A stretch of 64,000 bases of DNA from Camellia lanceoleosa (Eukaryota; Streptophyta; Magnoliopsida; Ericales; Theaceae): positions 90,811,470 to 90,875,469 of the forward strand of contig CM045763.1 of NCBI GenBank assembly GCA_025200525.1, written 5' to 3'. This document shows positions 12,626 through 24,800 of this stretch, one piece after another. A program made the translations under genes and the position numbers. Below the pieces are notes generated by a model. That model was not told the DNA's origin. It searched no databases and saw nothing but the letters and a program-made list of their open reading frames with translations. Numbering within the stretch: position 1 is the first letter of the stretch; every line of letters begins with the position of its first letter.

Positions 12626-13451
12626 ATTTAAAAGTTGATACTTACCACATTATCTTATTATGAGTCATATTATAAGAATTTTTTTGTGGTTTAAAATATT
12701 TTACAAAATTTATCTCAAACACATTAGTCAAAATCCTTTTGGACTTATTATTGCCATTAACATATAATTAATATGGTCATTTTTAGTTTCATTGTCTGGT
12801 TTTTTATTTTATTTTAAACAATAGAAACTAGTTTTATAAAGATAAATATAAAAAATATATTTTTAAATTTTTAAAAATTATTTTTTCTTTAGAGATATTT
12901 AAAATTATACAAAAATGATAAGTGCTTTTGATTTTTTTTTTTTAAATTTACAAAATTAATTTAACTTCTTAGAATTTTTTTTTTGAAATAAGTTTTATGA
13001 AAATCAAACAAAACATGGTGTATGTGTTTGTCATATAAAAATGCTAGATAAAATATAATAGATGATGAGATGATCATCGTAGAATTATTTTTTGAATTTT
13101 TTTTTTTTATAGCAGCTCATCAAATTTTAGTGAAGTAGAAGTATTGGTTTCAAACACAAGAAAACTGGGTGAATGTTAAAATTAGCTAAATAAATGCTAT
13201 ATTAACAATCCATTTTTTAAATTATGAGAAAAAATAATAATAAAATGTGTAAAAAGAAAATATTTGGATAGAAAATATTTTTTGTATTTTCTGATATTTA
13301 GTATAATGAAAAACAAAAGTCAGCGAAAAATATTTTTCATAGTCAATGGAAAACAAGTATTTTTTACTTTTAAAAAACGAAAAATATTTTTTGAATTAAA
13401 ATTTTACTAATGTCACTACACTATTATCAGCACTTTCATCTCTATCACCAT
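12626..13451. other. AT-rich intergenic DNA
   Basis: Long A and T runs are present with no gene, RNA or clear repeat. The right edge is a low-complexity stretch of ATC/ACC trinucleotides into which the MITE at 13452-14107 inserted. Confidence 0.6.
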
Positions 13452-14107
13452 TAGGGCTGAGCAAGGAATGCGTGAAATCCGTAATTCGATCCAGTCCAGG
13501 CCAATCCGATAGGTTTGGATTGGTTTTTTGAATCCGCGGTTTGGTTCCGGATTGAAGAATTAAAAATCCGTAGTCCACGAATTGGTTCCGGATTGAACCC
13601 CACGGTTCCGGATTAGAACTGATCCGGACCGTATACAAATAGTCTATATTTTTATTATACATCATTCCCCATAGTATCTTTTCTTATTCTTTATAAAATC
13701 TAAACTCAAACCTAAAACCGTAAAATATCTTCTTTTATTATTTTTCTTTGTTAGTTTTTAGTTTTAATTTGTAATGGTCTAAATACTTATGGTGAAACCA
13801 GCTTTTTTTATAGTTATTTAAATTCTAGAACAGTATGTCGCTATTATAAAAAAACATGTTACTATTGTGGAATTAATATAGCGCTATATTTATATTTTTA
13901 TGAAATTAAAGTGTTATATATATATATTTGTTATTTAATTATGTGAATCCGTGGTCCTAAACCGATCAAATCCATATTTAAATAGATTGGTTCGGATTTG
14001 TTCCATAATTTAAACGGATTGGATTGGTTCCAATTTTTCAGAAACCGTAGATAATGGATTGGTCCTGATTTTACCTAAATCCAGTCCAATCACCATGCTC
14101 ACCCCTA
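13452..14107. mobile_element. hAT-type MITE
   Basis: Terminal inverted repeats are TAGGGCTGAGCAAGG on the left and, as reverse complement, TAGGGGTGAGCATGG on the right. The flanking 8-mers ATCACCAT (13444-13451) and ATCACCAC (14108-14115) agree at 7 of 8 positions, the length expected for hAT. Subterminal regions carry repeats of GGATTGGTTCCGGATTG-type words in both orientations. There is no transposase. The insertion split a degenerate ATC/ACC repeat. Confidence 0.8.
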
Positions 14108-14740
14108 ATCACCACACAACCATCGCCACAATCATTACCACAATCACCACCGCCATCGCCCCACTACCTCCACCTCCCATCTTCGTTCTACCATCACCAC
14201 CTAGCTTGTTTGGTTCTGATTTAAAAAAAAAAATAAATAAATTCAAAAAATCATTTTCAGATAATTCTACTTTTTATTTTCCGTATTTTAATGTTTTCAA
14301 TGAATTTTTTTAATATTTAAAACAATTCTTTTTAATTTTTAGATACACCTAATATAAATACACTTAAAATATAATATTTATAAAAAAAAAATCTTTAAAA
14401 AATACACTAAATACCAAAAAAATAAAATTTAATACATTTTTCGTATTTTATGTATTTATTAATTTTTTGAAATATTTTTTTCACAAATATTTTGCTATTT
14501 AGATACATCTAAATAAAGTATATCTGAAAAAAATAAAATTACTTAAAATTTTAAAAATATTCACTAAAAGTAAAAAAATACAAAAAACAAAAAATTTAAT
14601 TTTTTTAAAAAAATTGAATTTAAAAAACTAAAACAAAAAATTTTTTTTGTCTAAACAAACTGAGGGATGGTTACATTTTTAAATAATTTAGGAGAGATAT
14701 ATAAATAAATAAAAAAATTATCCTCTCCTTTTAATTAAAA

Positions 14741-15071
14741 GAAAAATGTTTGAGGGTCATAATTTTTGTGGTTCAAATGGCTCAAAATTGTTAAACAACA
14801 ATGCTACGTAGCTCAAATTTTGTGGCTCAAAAGTAACTCAAATGGCCAAAACGACGTCGTTTTGAGTACAGAACAACATAAAAATGACCAAAACGACGTC
14901 GTTTTGGCGATTTGAACCACTTCTGAACCACAAAATTTGAGCTACGAGACATTTTTCATTGTCAAAATGATATCATTTTGGCAATTTTGATATTATTTTA
15001 TACTCAAAATGACGTCATTTTGACAATTTTAAACTATTTAAACCAGAAAAATTTGGCTCTCTACCATGCTG
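14741..15071. mobile_element. MULE-type MITE with AAAACGACGTCGTTTT palindromes, self-nested
   Basis: A perfect 9-base duplication TAATTAAAA lies at 14732-14740 and 15072-15080. The element begins GAAAAATGTTTGAGGGTC and has imperfect inverted ends. An inner hairpin (14801-14952) has arms ATGCTACGTAGCTCAAATTT and, inverted, ATGTCTCGTAGCTCAAATTT. It carries two copies of AAAACGACGTCGTTTT and looks like a second member of the family inserted in the first (repeated ATTGT at its edges). Related elements occur at 40144-40285 and 56977-57505. Confidence 0.7.
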
Positions 15072-15152
15072 TAATTAAAAACAGATAAATGAGAAAAAAT
15101 TTGACAGGGAAAAATGCAACGTTCTGTACCTTGCAGCACTGAAACACTGAAA

Positions 15153-15157
<5 letters not shown>

Positions 15158-15208
<51 letters not shown>

Positions 15209-15210
15209 AA
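15158..15210. repeat. (CT)n(TA)n tract upstream of the ATG6 start
   Basis: A CT run followed by a TA run ends in TATATATAAATATATG about 45 bases before the start codon at 15255. The TATA-like end could serve as the core promoter, with the CT run upstream of it. Function is inferred from position. Confidence 0.7.
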
Positions 15211-15254
15211 TATATGATAGATATCAAACTTTCATTTGGAATCGAGACAAGTTG

Positions 15255-18200
15255 ATGGAGACCAGCAATAATATAGCTGATAAGGGTCCGCCGTTACGGG
15301 TTGACCCGAACCTGCCGAGATGGGTCTGCCACAACTGTCGCCACAACCTCTGCATCGCCGGCGTCGATTCTTACTCCGACAAGTTCTTCAACGACTTCTC
15401 TCCTCGCTCCGGTCTCTCTCTTTGGGTTCTGATTCGAATTGTTAATTGATTCGTAAATATTGATTTCTTTAGCTGTTCTATTTTCGATATGAAATCGTAT
15501 TTGTTTTGTGATAGTATCTGTATGTTTTAAAATGGTTGTGTATGGTCCAAGTTAATATTGATTGGTGCAAAACTGACCAGTTGGTGAAATAAGGGTTACG
15601 ACTGATCTTGAAATCATATGAAACCAATTGGGTTGTTGTAAAATCGGGTTATTAAACTTGAAAAATGTAAGATTTATGAATTTATTTATTGCTGGAGGAG
15701 AGCGAGTTTTGAAATTGGCTATTTACCAAGAATTATAATTTTGCTCAGATGGATGTTCAATCAAGTTTGGATAGCTGAATGAATTCGATCATTTTAACTC
15801 AACGTGTTGATGGAATTTCCGATTATACTTATATATGTATACGCGTGTGTATTATGATTTATATGTATAATGGTATAGTAATTTGTCTTAATTTTATAGC
15901 CTTTAGTTTGAGTCTGTATTTTGAGACAATTTAGAGATTTATTGCTTAGATGAGCTACTGGAATATGTGCTTGAGTTTATGTAGAAGCTGGGTTTCTACT
16001 CATTAGTTTATCACCGTGTTGTGCTTATGGAAAATTTCAATTATGTTTGTCTCATTAGCACGTGTCTAATGTATATGAAGTTTTATAGGACTACTGTTTT
16101 TTGAATGTTTGTCACACAATTTTGATTTTTAAAAATGCCTTTAGAATTGCTAACTGAATGAATAAACATGTCACATTCAGTTAATAACTGCTAATCAGTT
16201 TTCAAAACCAACTCATATTTCTCATTCAGCAAACAACCCAAAAAATTAGATATAGAATTGCAAACGCACCCGCTGCTAGTTATTGCAATATGATCACGAT
16301 ATCAAGGGAATTTGTATGTTAATTCCACCTCAAATCCAAATTGGGACAAATCATTGCAGGAATGCAGGGTTCTTCGGTCCATGGTGCTGGCAGTGTGTTG
16401 GGGTCAACACATATGGACCATTCATTTGTTGTATTGCCAAAGCAAAGAAATAAGGCACTGGGGGTACCTCCTCGTCCTCGTGGTGGAGGGGTGCAGACTG
16501 ATACAAGCCAGTCAGGGAAGGCATTGGAAGAGTCATTTGTCATGTTGCCTCCCCCGGCTGCATCTGTGTACAAGAGTGATGGAGGTGGGACCCATTTTCC
16601 ATCACAAGAGGGTGGAACGGGTGCTCCTATGCAGCCAAACAATTCTGAGTTTCACTCGACCATAACTGTCTTGAACGCATATTTGATATTGCCACGACCA
16701 GATACAGGTATACGTAACTATTATCGCTTTCTTGGCGCTATACGAGGTTCAATAGGAATTATATTCACCTTGTTTTGGTTTTTCAAAATTTTCAAATTAT
16801 ATGGTCTGTTGTTTCTTTTTCTGTTTTAGGTTGAGCAACCTTTATGCCTAGAGTGCATGAGGGTATTATCCGATAAACTTGATAAGGAGGTTGAAGATGT
16901 GAACAGGGACATCAAAGCTTATGAAGCCTGCCTTCAACGCTTGGAGGGTGAAACACGAAATGTTGTTAGTGAGGCTGATTTTCTCAAGGAGAAACTAAAG
17001 GTGAACTCTTCCTTAACCAGTTCCCTTGTTAAATCCACTCTTTCCTTTTTCCATGCATTAAAAAAATTTTAATTTTTTTTAGTCAAATAAATAAAATTGA
17101 AGTTGAACGATTTTGTGGGTTTTTTTTTTTTGTTTTTGTTTTTGTTTTTTCGTTGTTGATAAATAAAATGATATTGTGGGTTTTGCTTTTGTTTTTTCAT
17201 AAAATTAATAGGTGCATAGGCAACCTGCTGTCTTAGAGTAGTGAATTGAGCAATCTTTTTGGATCACTACAAGTACAAGGCATACAAAGTATAATTCATT
17301 AGTAACTATCACCATTGTAGCTTTTCTTTTAGTCATGGAGACCAGTTTTGGGGTAATCATTTGTTCATCTATGTTTTGTATTTTCTTTTTGTTGAGTGCA
17401 AATTTTACAATTGTTTTATTTTCCTATTTTCCCCTAATACTATGGAAAAGGAAATTAAAAAAAAATAAAATTTGTTCAGCAGGGCTTAAAGTATTGCAAA
17501 AATTAATGCTTCTCGAAGCACTTCAACCTTCATTTAGAAGCCTTTTGTTGGCTAATTATTTCTACAATGGCTACTCGCCTTAGATAGGAAGTCCAGAATT
17601 TTATCGATGCCAAATATGCCCCTTCATGTATCTATCAGTCACCTTTAATTTATTAAAGAATTGGAATTAATGAGGCCTAGATGCGTATATCTTGGAGTGA
17701 TCACACTTGTATTAATGTTTATTCTTGGTATTAGTTAAAATCTCAGGCAGAAAGTTTTGCTTTTGGATTCACTATGTTTATATTTTCATCTGTGGATTCT
17801 TTTTTAAGATTGAAGAAAAAGAGCGGAAACTTGAAGCAGCAATTGAAGAGACAGAAAAACAGTGTGAGAAAGTGACTGCCGAACTGAAAGAATTGGAGTT
17901 AAAATCTAGCCGCTTCAAAGAGTTGGCGGAGCGGTAAAATTCTTAACACCTAAATTATTCACTAAACTAAATCTGTCTATTTTAATGGTTTCTGATGAAG
18001 TATTAAAATGACCCATGACTTTGCTTGTAAAGTCCTTTCATTTTGAAACATGCTATTTTCATGTGTATCAGGTATTGGCATAAGTTCAACAATTTTCAGT
18101 TTCAGTTAATTTTACATCAGGTGTGTTGCTGTTAATCCTTTTCTCTGAGTGTCATTTTCTTCCAATCATTGCATGCATTGAGATTTATTCTGGAGTTCGA

Positions 18201-20784
18201 AGTTTTGTCAGCTATAGATAATTTCTGCATGTTTTGGACCATTACAGTTACTTATCTTTGAATTGGTTCAAGCAAATCCTCTGGTGAGGCAATTAGTTTC
18301 CTTTAGGCTCTATTTGGATCTATAATTTGCCTACTCTCCTTGCTTCGGTCACTCTCTTTGATCCAAACACAGCTTAAGTGAACTTGTTCCCAATTTCCTG
18401 CCAAGCTTAAAGAAGGATATTTTGATTGGGGGGGTGGTAGAATGAATGAGGGTGTGAATTGATATTATTGTTTCAGTAAAATTTCTGTTGGAGAAGGATC
18501 ATTTCCATGTTGTGCATGAAATATGTATGATTGCCACCTGGATTATGCCTTGATATGGCAACTCCAGCTCGGTGTCTCATTCTCATCTGTCAACCATTCT
18601 GGCTATCTTATTGACTTTTTTAGTTATAATTGGAATTGAAAACCATGTTCCCCTTTTCAAAACATACGTTTTAAAGCTTAAACTAGGATTTTCTGTCCAA
18701 CAGGAAGAGAGGGATTCAGTATTGGCCAAGATTGAAGTTTCACAAGCACATTTAGAGTTGTTGAAGCGAACCAATGTGCTTAATGATGCCTTCCCCATCT
18801 GGTATGATGGCGAATTTGGAACAATTAACAACTTTCGATTGGGAAGACTTCCTAATATTCCGGTATGAAAACTATGTGCAAAATGTAATGTCCTTTGATA
18901 GGAGGACGTAATGTCCTGTGGTGATGTTCTATGAGCTTATAGTTTTGAGGGTTTATTTGTCAAAACAAATGGCAGTTGATGCCATTCTTAACATGATAGA
19001 AAGATGGCTTCTTATCCTACACCTCTATTCATAATTGGGGAAATTACAATTCAGTGGCTTTTCAAAAACTAATTGCAGATTCATGACTTTTTTTATAATT
19101 TTAATTATTAATATTTATAAAGTTTGTCACTGATTTGTAATTATTTTTTCAAGCTACAACTTATTTGATGTTTCCCCTTCATAATTTTGATTTTATTTTT
19201 TTAATACCTTCCTTCATCTTTGCAGCAGTACTTTGATTACAATGTTTCCCATGTTTTGGAAATGCTTTAGGTCGAGTGGGACGAGATAAATGCTGCTTAA
19301 ATAAGCTTGCCTTCTTCTCCATACAATGGCTCAGTATTTTCGCCAAAATTCAGTATCCTTTTTATTGGAATGCATGCATCTCTATTGTGTTTCTTGTAGA
19401 AATCAATCTGCTTTATTGTTTTGTACTTGTGAAGTTAATAAACAAAAACTTGTGGAAGAAAGAAATTCCTTCCTTTTCTTTTTCAAATGATGTTTTAAGA
19501 AAAACCTTTTGTTGTTTCTTCTCTGAGTCAAACAGAACCCATAAAAGACCCATTGATCTGAAGCCAATGACCCACATGATTCTAACTGTTGAAGTCTTCT
19601 TTACAAAATCGTGTGTTTTTATCCTTAGATTATTGGTAATCAGATATCGGATAAAGATTCTTCCCATGGGGAGTTATCCTCGAGTAATGGACAGCAACAA
19701 CATTACTTACGACTTGTAAGTACATAGCAGGATCGATGCCCAAGTAGTTGCGCTTAAGGCTTTATATAATTGACTTACAATCATCTAGGTAGGCCATTTG
19801 AGAAAGTACTTATGGAAACAATCAAGGAGTGTGAACCGAATGCACCATGCACTGGGTACTAATGCCTTAGGGTCAAATCCTGACACCTTTCTTGTGGATC
19901 ATCCTGTGGTTACCGGATGACAGGAATGAAAGCAGAAATTTTGAAATGAGCACGAAATGTCAATATATGAATTGTTTCATTATTTGTTATTTCTGGTTCT
20001 GCTAGTACTATAGGAGAAATAGAACAATTAGAATAGGAACTCAAAGCCAACTCATTGCTCTTGTAGATGATTAGAACTGATCATTGCTCATTGCTTTTGC
20101 TCTTGTAGATGATTAGATTTTATAACTGATGTGGGTTTTTCTTAGGTTTGGTCCGGTGAACTTGTTCTGGAGCACTCGCTACGACAAAGCAATGGCATTG
20201 TTCTTGACTTGTCTTAAGGAGTTTGCAGAGTTTGCAAATTCCAAGGATAAAGAAAGCAACATCCCGCCTGAGAAATGTTTCAAGCTGCCTTATAAGTAAG
20301 TCCCTTGTGTTCTTTGAAAATTCAATTAATAGCTTTGCAAGTATATATATAGCTATGATCTATATCTTTTAGAAAATCAAATACTCCATAGTCCATACTG
20401 AATCATATTTATGTGATGATACCATGTAACTTGGTTTTATACTCTTATAGATTCATATGAATCGTAAAATTCTAATAATCATGTTTATATTCGAGTCTAC
20501 GTAACATATGTGATGGTGTGTAAAAGTTTAGGGTTAACTTTTGCAGGATTGAGAATGACAGAGTGGAAAACTACTCTATTACACAGAGCTTCAACAAGCC
20601 AGAGAATTGGACTAAAGCTCTCAAGTACACTCTCTGGAATTTAAAGCGGACTCTGTACTGGTTTGTTGGGAATACAACTTTCCAGCCTCTTCCGTCATCG
20701 ACAGTCTCTGAACATGAAGTTCCGGCTGCAGCAGGCTCTTTGTACTTGAAACATAACATCGACTCGAACTCTAAGAACCCTTGA
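15255..20784 (+). pseudogene. ATG6: ATG6/Beclin-1 locus, all ten exons present, frame broken
   Basis: Exons: 15255-15411, 16360-16707, 16830-17000, 17809-17933, 18072-18120, 18704-18862, 19271-19352, 19644-19715, 20146-20295, 20547-20784. The product is recognised from DPNLPRWVCHNCRH, the HSFVVLP region, [20 protein letters not shown] (coiled coil), [37 protein letters not shown] and LYWFVGNTTFQPL. ATG6 is the Beclin subunit of the VPS34 PI3-kinase complex in autophagy and vacuolar sorting. Exon 2 lacks one base near 16676 and one near 16696. Exon 7 has an in-frame TAA at 19298-19300 with a 2-base loss next to it, and single losses near 19343 and 19350. Adding these six bases gives 1,557 bases (518 residues), close to Arabidopsis ATG6 (517). 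Exon 10 also reads LKRTLYWF where LKWTLYWF is usual. Splice phases are otherwise perfect. It is either a recent non-processed pseudogene or a misassembled functional gene. Confidence 0.85.
18304..18376. mobile_element. Very short MITE-like hairpin in ATG6 intron 5
   Basis: The left end GGCTCTATTTGGATC matches the reverse complement of the right end, AAGCTGTGTTTGGATC, with TTA/TAA bases beside each end. The element is only about 73 bases and non-coding. TGTTTGG-type ends are common in Tourist-like MITEs. Confidence 0.35.
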
Positions 20785-21874
20785 AACAATAGTTGTTCTA
20801 TGTGCACAGAAACTAATCACAGAAGTGGACCGGTTTCTGTGTTCTTAGATTTTTTTTGTAAAACAATATTTGAAGCAATATACTAAATTGTAAATAGATA
20901 TAAGGATTCGATTGGATCTTGTACCTTCATATTACTTGTCTGGGATATTTTAAGTCTTCAATAACAAATGTCATTTATTGTTTATTTTTTATGGCTTATT
21001 TTTCACTTGTTCCGGGTTTGAAGCCTTCTTTTTATTTTTATTTATTTTATTTTTTTATGGAGATGTATAGAGTATGCATGCTTTTTCACTTTCTTTTGTT
21101 CTTCTTTATTTTTTTACATCTTTTTCTTTGCTGTAAAAGTTTTTTCCCCACACATGTTAAGAATTTTAAATCCATGATATAAAAAGTAAGCTATACTCTG
21201 TTCCTTTACACTCTGCAATTGGTTTTACTAATCAAACAGAAGTTACTGTCATTCAACTATCTAATATTTGTCAGTTTCCATTTTCTATTTTCCAGAACAG
21301 AAAACGAAAACAGTACCAAACATGCCCCCTTAGCTCTCTCCTAATGGTCATCTCAACTTCTTCCTCAAAATTTATAGATGATTATAGACTATAGCTTGTA
21401 CAAATCATGAAATATTTAACTGCCATTTTCATTACAAAACACTAACATTACTACATATAAGTCAACATTTTAAGGGGAAAAACGGAAAAACAATGTTCTT
21501 GTGGCATGAATAGAACATGGAAAGACCTATGCTAAACAAACAACATATGTTTTGTAGTTATGTACATCCCATGTGAGTATTCTGGGTATTTTTCTGTCGT
21601 CTAATTCCGTATACCTATTTTTTCTAAAAGCAATTCTTGTCACATACCATTACAACTTATTAAATGTGCAGAAACACACAGGTAAAAACACACGATCTAT
21701 ACCGAGAAAAAATATATATTGTACAAAAGCAGCTCTTATGATTGAGCATGCTATACAACCAACCTATGTACATCTACTAATGTAAGGTTTGACAGTGAAT
21801 TCAGGTAAACAATCGCTGAATTATTTTAAGAAAAATATTTCCGATATATAATCAAAAGAAAAATTACACCTTTT
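20785..21874. other. Convergent intergenic region between ATG6 and CNGC
   Basis: It holds the 3' flanks of both loci. A T-rich section lies at about 20960-21160, with no coding potential beyond low-complexity hydrophobic translations. No RNA gene or element boundary is recognisable. Confidence 0.6.
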
Positions 21875-24800
21875 TTAATGATCTTGGGCAGTAAAATCAG
21901 GCTCTGATGGCTTCTGGAGCAGTAAGGGTGGTAACCTGGGTGACAACCTGGGAGACAATTTGGTATTTTGTGGTTGATTGCGATGTAGGGCTCGTAGAAC
22001 ATTGGCAGCAAACTTTGATGCATAAAAGGTGGCACCGAGGCTTGGTGAGGCTCCAACCTCATTTGCCCAAGCATTCTTGAGCCTATCTTCTTCCTCGCGC
22101 AAGGACTTTTCAATCTTCCTATTACAGTGTCGCCGCCATGTTGCTTGTATAAAACACGCTCCCCATGTCCTCCACTGCTGTGAGTAGAACCTGAAATAGT
22201 AGCGAGAACAATAGTAATGTTATTGGCCCCATTAGTGCAATTAGTAACAAGAAGCACGGACACTTCTAAGAAGGTAGCATGTCTGTCTTAGACACTGATA
22301 CGCTCCAGACACTTGGAGGACAAAAATCTAATACTTGCCTGAAGGTGTGCTGGAGTTGCTTGCTCTGAAGACGCCGAAACTGTGAAGCCACAGACTTCAG
22401 ATCATCAGCCATCAGGGCAAAAGCTTCAACATCTGTTACGGCTCGTGCAGTTCTGGTTGAGGTAGGAAGAATGGAGGAAGAGTTGGGATCCAAAGCCCAT
22501 GTAAGAAGCTCTTCTCCACAAAAGTCACCAGCTGTGAGATTAACAGAGTCGAGAAAACCAGTTCTTCCCCAATTGGTGGTCTCTGTCAAAAGCTTGCCTC
22601 TCATGACGAAAAGCATCTCATCAACCGGATCACCTTCACGAACTATGAAGCTATCCTGTGTGTAAAGAACTGGCTTGAGATGATCACACATTGCATCCAA
22701 CAATTGGTCATCCATTTTTTCAAACAATGGCACCTGAAGGGAAAAAAAATTATAAAACCTCTCAAGTACTGCTACGACAAGAAAAATATGTATTGATAGA
22801 ATCTGAAAACTACTTCCTAATGCACATTGTCTAAGAAGCACAGACAGACACGTGACATGACACAAAATTTTTCAAAAAAAATAGGATAGACACATGGGGT
22901 GTACGCGCAAAATATATAATTTTATATATCACTATATGTCATATAAACTTATAAGGATAAGAAAGTATTATATTATGTATATGAATATTTAATTCAATGG
23001 TGATAATAAAACACAATGTGACACTAATTTCTGAAGTTTAAAGGAGAATAATAAGTGCAAATATAAATTGTTTTTCTTTTATCATTCAATTCCAAGTTAT
23101 TTTGATCAAATTTTTAAATATGTTTCATGTGTGTCTAAGTGATAGATATTTATGTTTTCAAAATATTTGAAGTGGCATTCCACGCCTCGTTCTGCTTCCC
23201 ATTCCCGTTCCACGCACTGGATCAATCCACGTTCTAGGTAACATAGGTTGGAGTCTAGAATCTTTAAAAAATAGTAGGATATGTTTGGACATGTCCCTGA
23301 CAGGTGTTGAGAAGTGTCTAATGAGTGTTATGTTATGCTCTGTTCGACATGATGTCCAACACAACATGCCATTTTCTTAGAAGTATCCGTGCTTCTCAGC
23401 ACATGATGATGCATGTTGGGTATACCTCATTATTGGAATATGAGACCCAATTGGTTCATTAAAAGAATTTAATTTAGCTTGGTGTTAGTTATAATATATT
23501 TTTTATATATTATATCTAACTTTTGGAGGCCCAATGAATATTTAATAATCTGTTTGGTAACAATTAGTGCTTTGATAAAAAGCCCAAGAAATATTGTTTA
23601 ATTAACATGAGGCACAGCGGCTGCTAGATGCATAGTTTTCGGTGAGTTTTTGGCTGCTAATATTGATTCATATTTACTTCAGTGAGAGAGTGCTTCCTGG
23701 GTAATCCAATTTGGTGAATATATATATATATATATCAAGCTTGCTGTGTGATTCTTGTGTGCATATTCAAGGGTTCCATTTGTTTGCTGAGTATTTCAGC
23801 AGCCATTGTGAAGTCTAATTCTGGTTTTCTGCAGTTCTGTTTCGAAGATTTTTGTTTATCTATTTGGTAAGGTTTTTCCTCCCTAAGGGTGGTTTTGTGA
23901 GACCATCCATGTCTCGTTTGTAATCGTTTAAAAACTATTTATTGATAGTAGAATCGGATTTCGATCTCATGGATGTACCTCACATTCAGAGAACCAGGTA
24001 AAAATTCTTGTGTTGTTGATTTAATTTTTCCGCATTAGTTTTTATTTTCATTGATTGATTTACTTGTGGAAAATCATTTATTTTCCCTAACAACTGGCAT
24101 TAGAGCTTACAGTTATTTAGATTTATTTATTTGTGTAAATCAATGAAGGGGAATGTGGGTCGTATGTCTAGCTTCAATTGCAATTGGGTAACTTGGAAAA
24201 CTAAAATGGAGGACTTATTATTTTATAAAGATTTGTATGGACCCATTGAGAGTAATAGTGGCAAACTCGAGGGTATGAAGGAAGAGACTTAATCAAAAAG
24301 TCGCTGGTGTTATTCATCAATGGGGATGATAGTGTGCTTCATCATGTTGTTATTGAAACTTCAGCACATGATTTATGAAAAAAATTATAAGGCCTTTATG
24401 ACAGAAAACCAGCCACAAATAAAGCCTTTCTGTTTTGGAAGTTGGTTAATTTGGCAACCCTATTCCGGAACATTTGAATGAAATAAAGAGTATTATTAAC
24501 CAACTTGCTTCTATGAAAATTATTTTTGATGATGAGTTACAGGCTTTGATACTACTTAATTCTTAGCCCGAAAGTTGGGAGACTTTGGTTGTGACAGTTG
24601 TCAAATTCAATGTATAAAGAGAGAAATACAGAGAGAATAATGTATCTATTGATGTATTGAATGTTATATATTACAAATGGTGATGGGCTCCTTATATAGG
24701 AGAGGATTACAAACCTAAATAGGAAAGTGGTCGAAAGTAGCCGAACACTAACTTAAAATAATGTATAATAAAGACAAATACTGACCTACTAACATCATTA

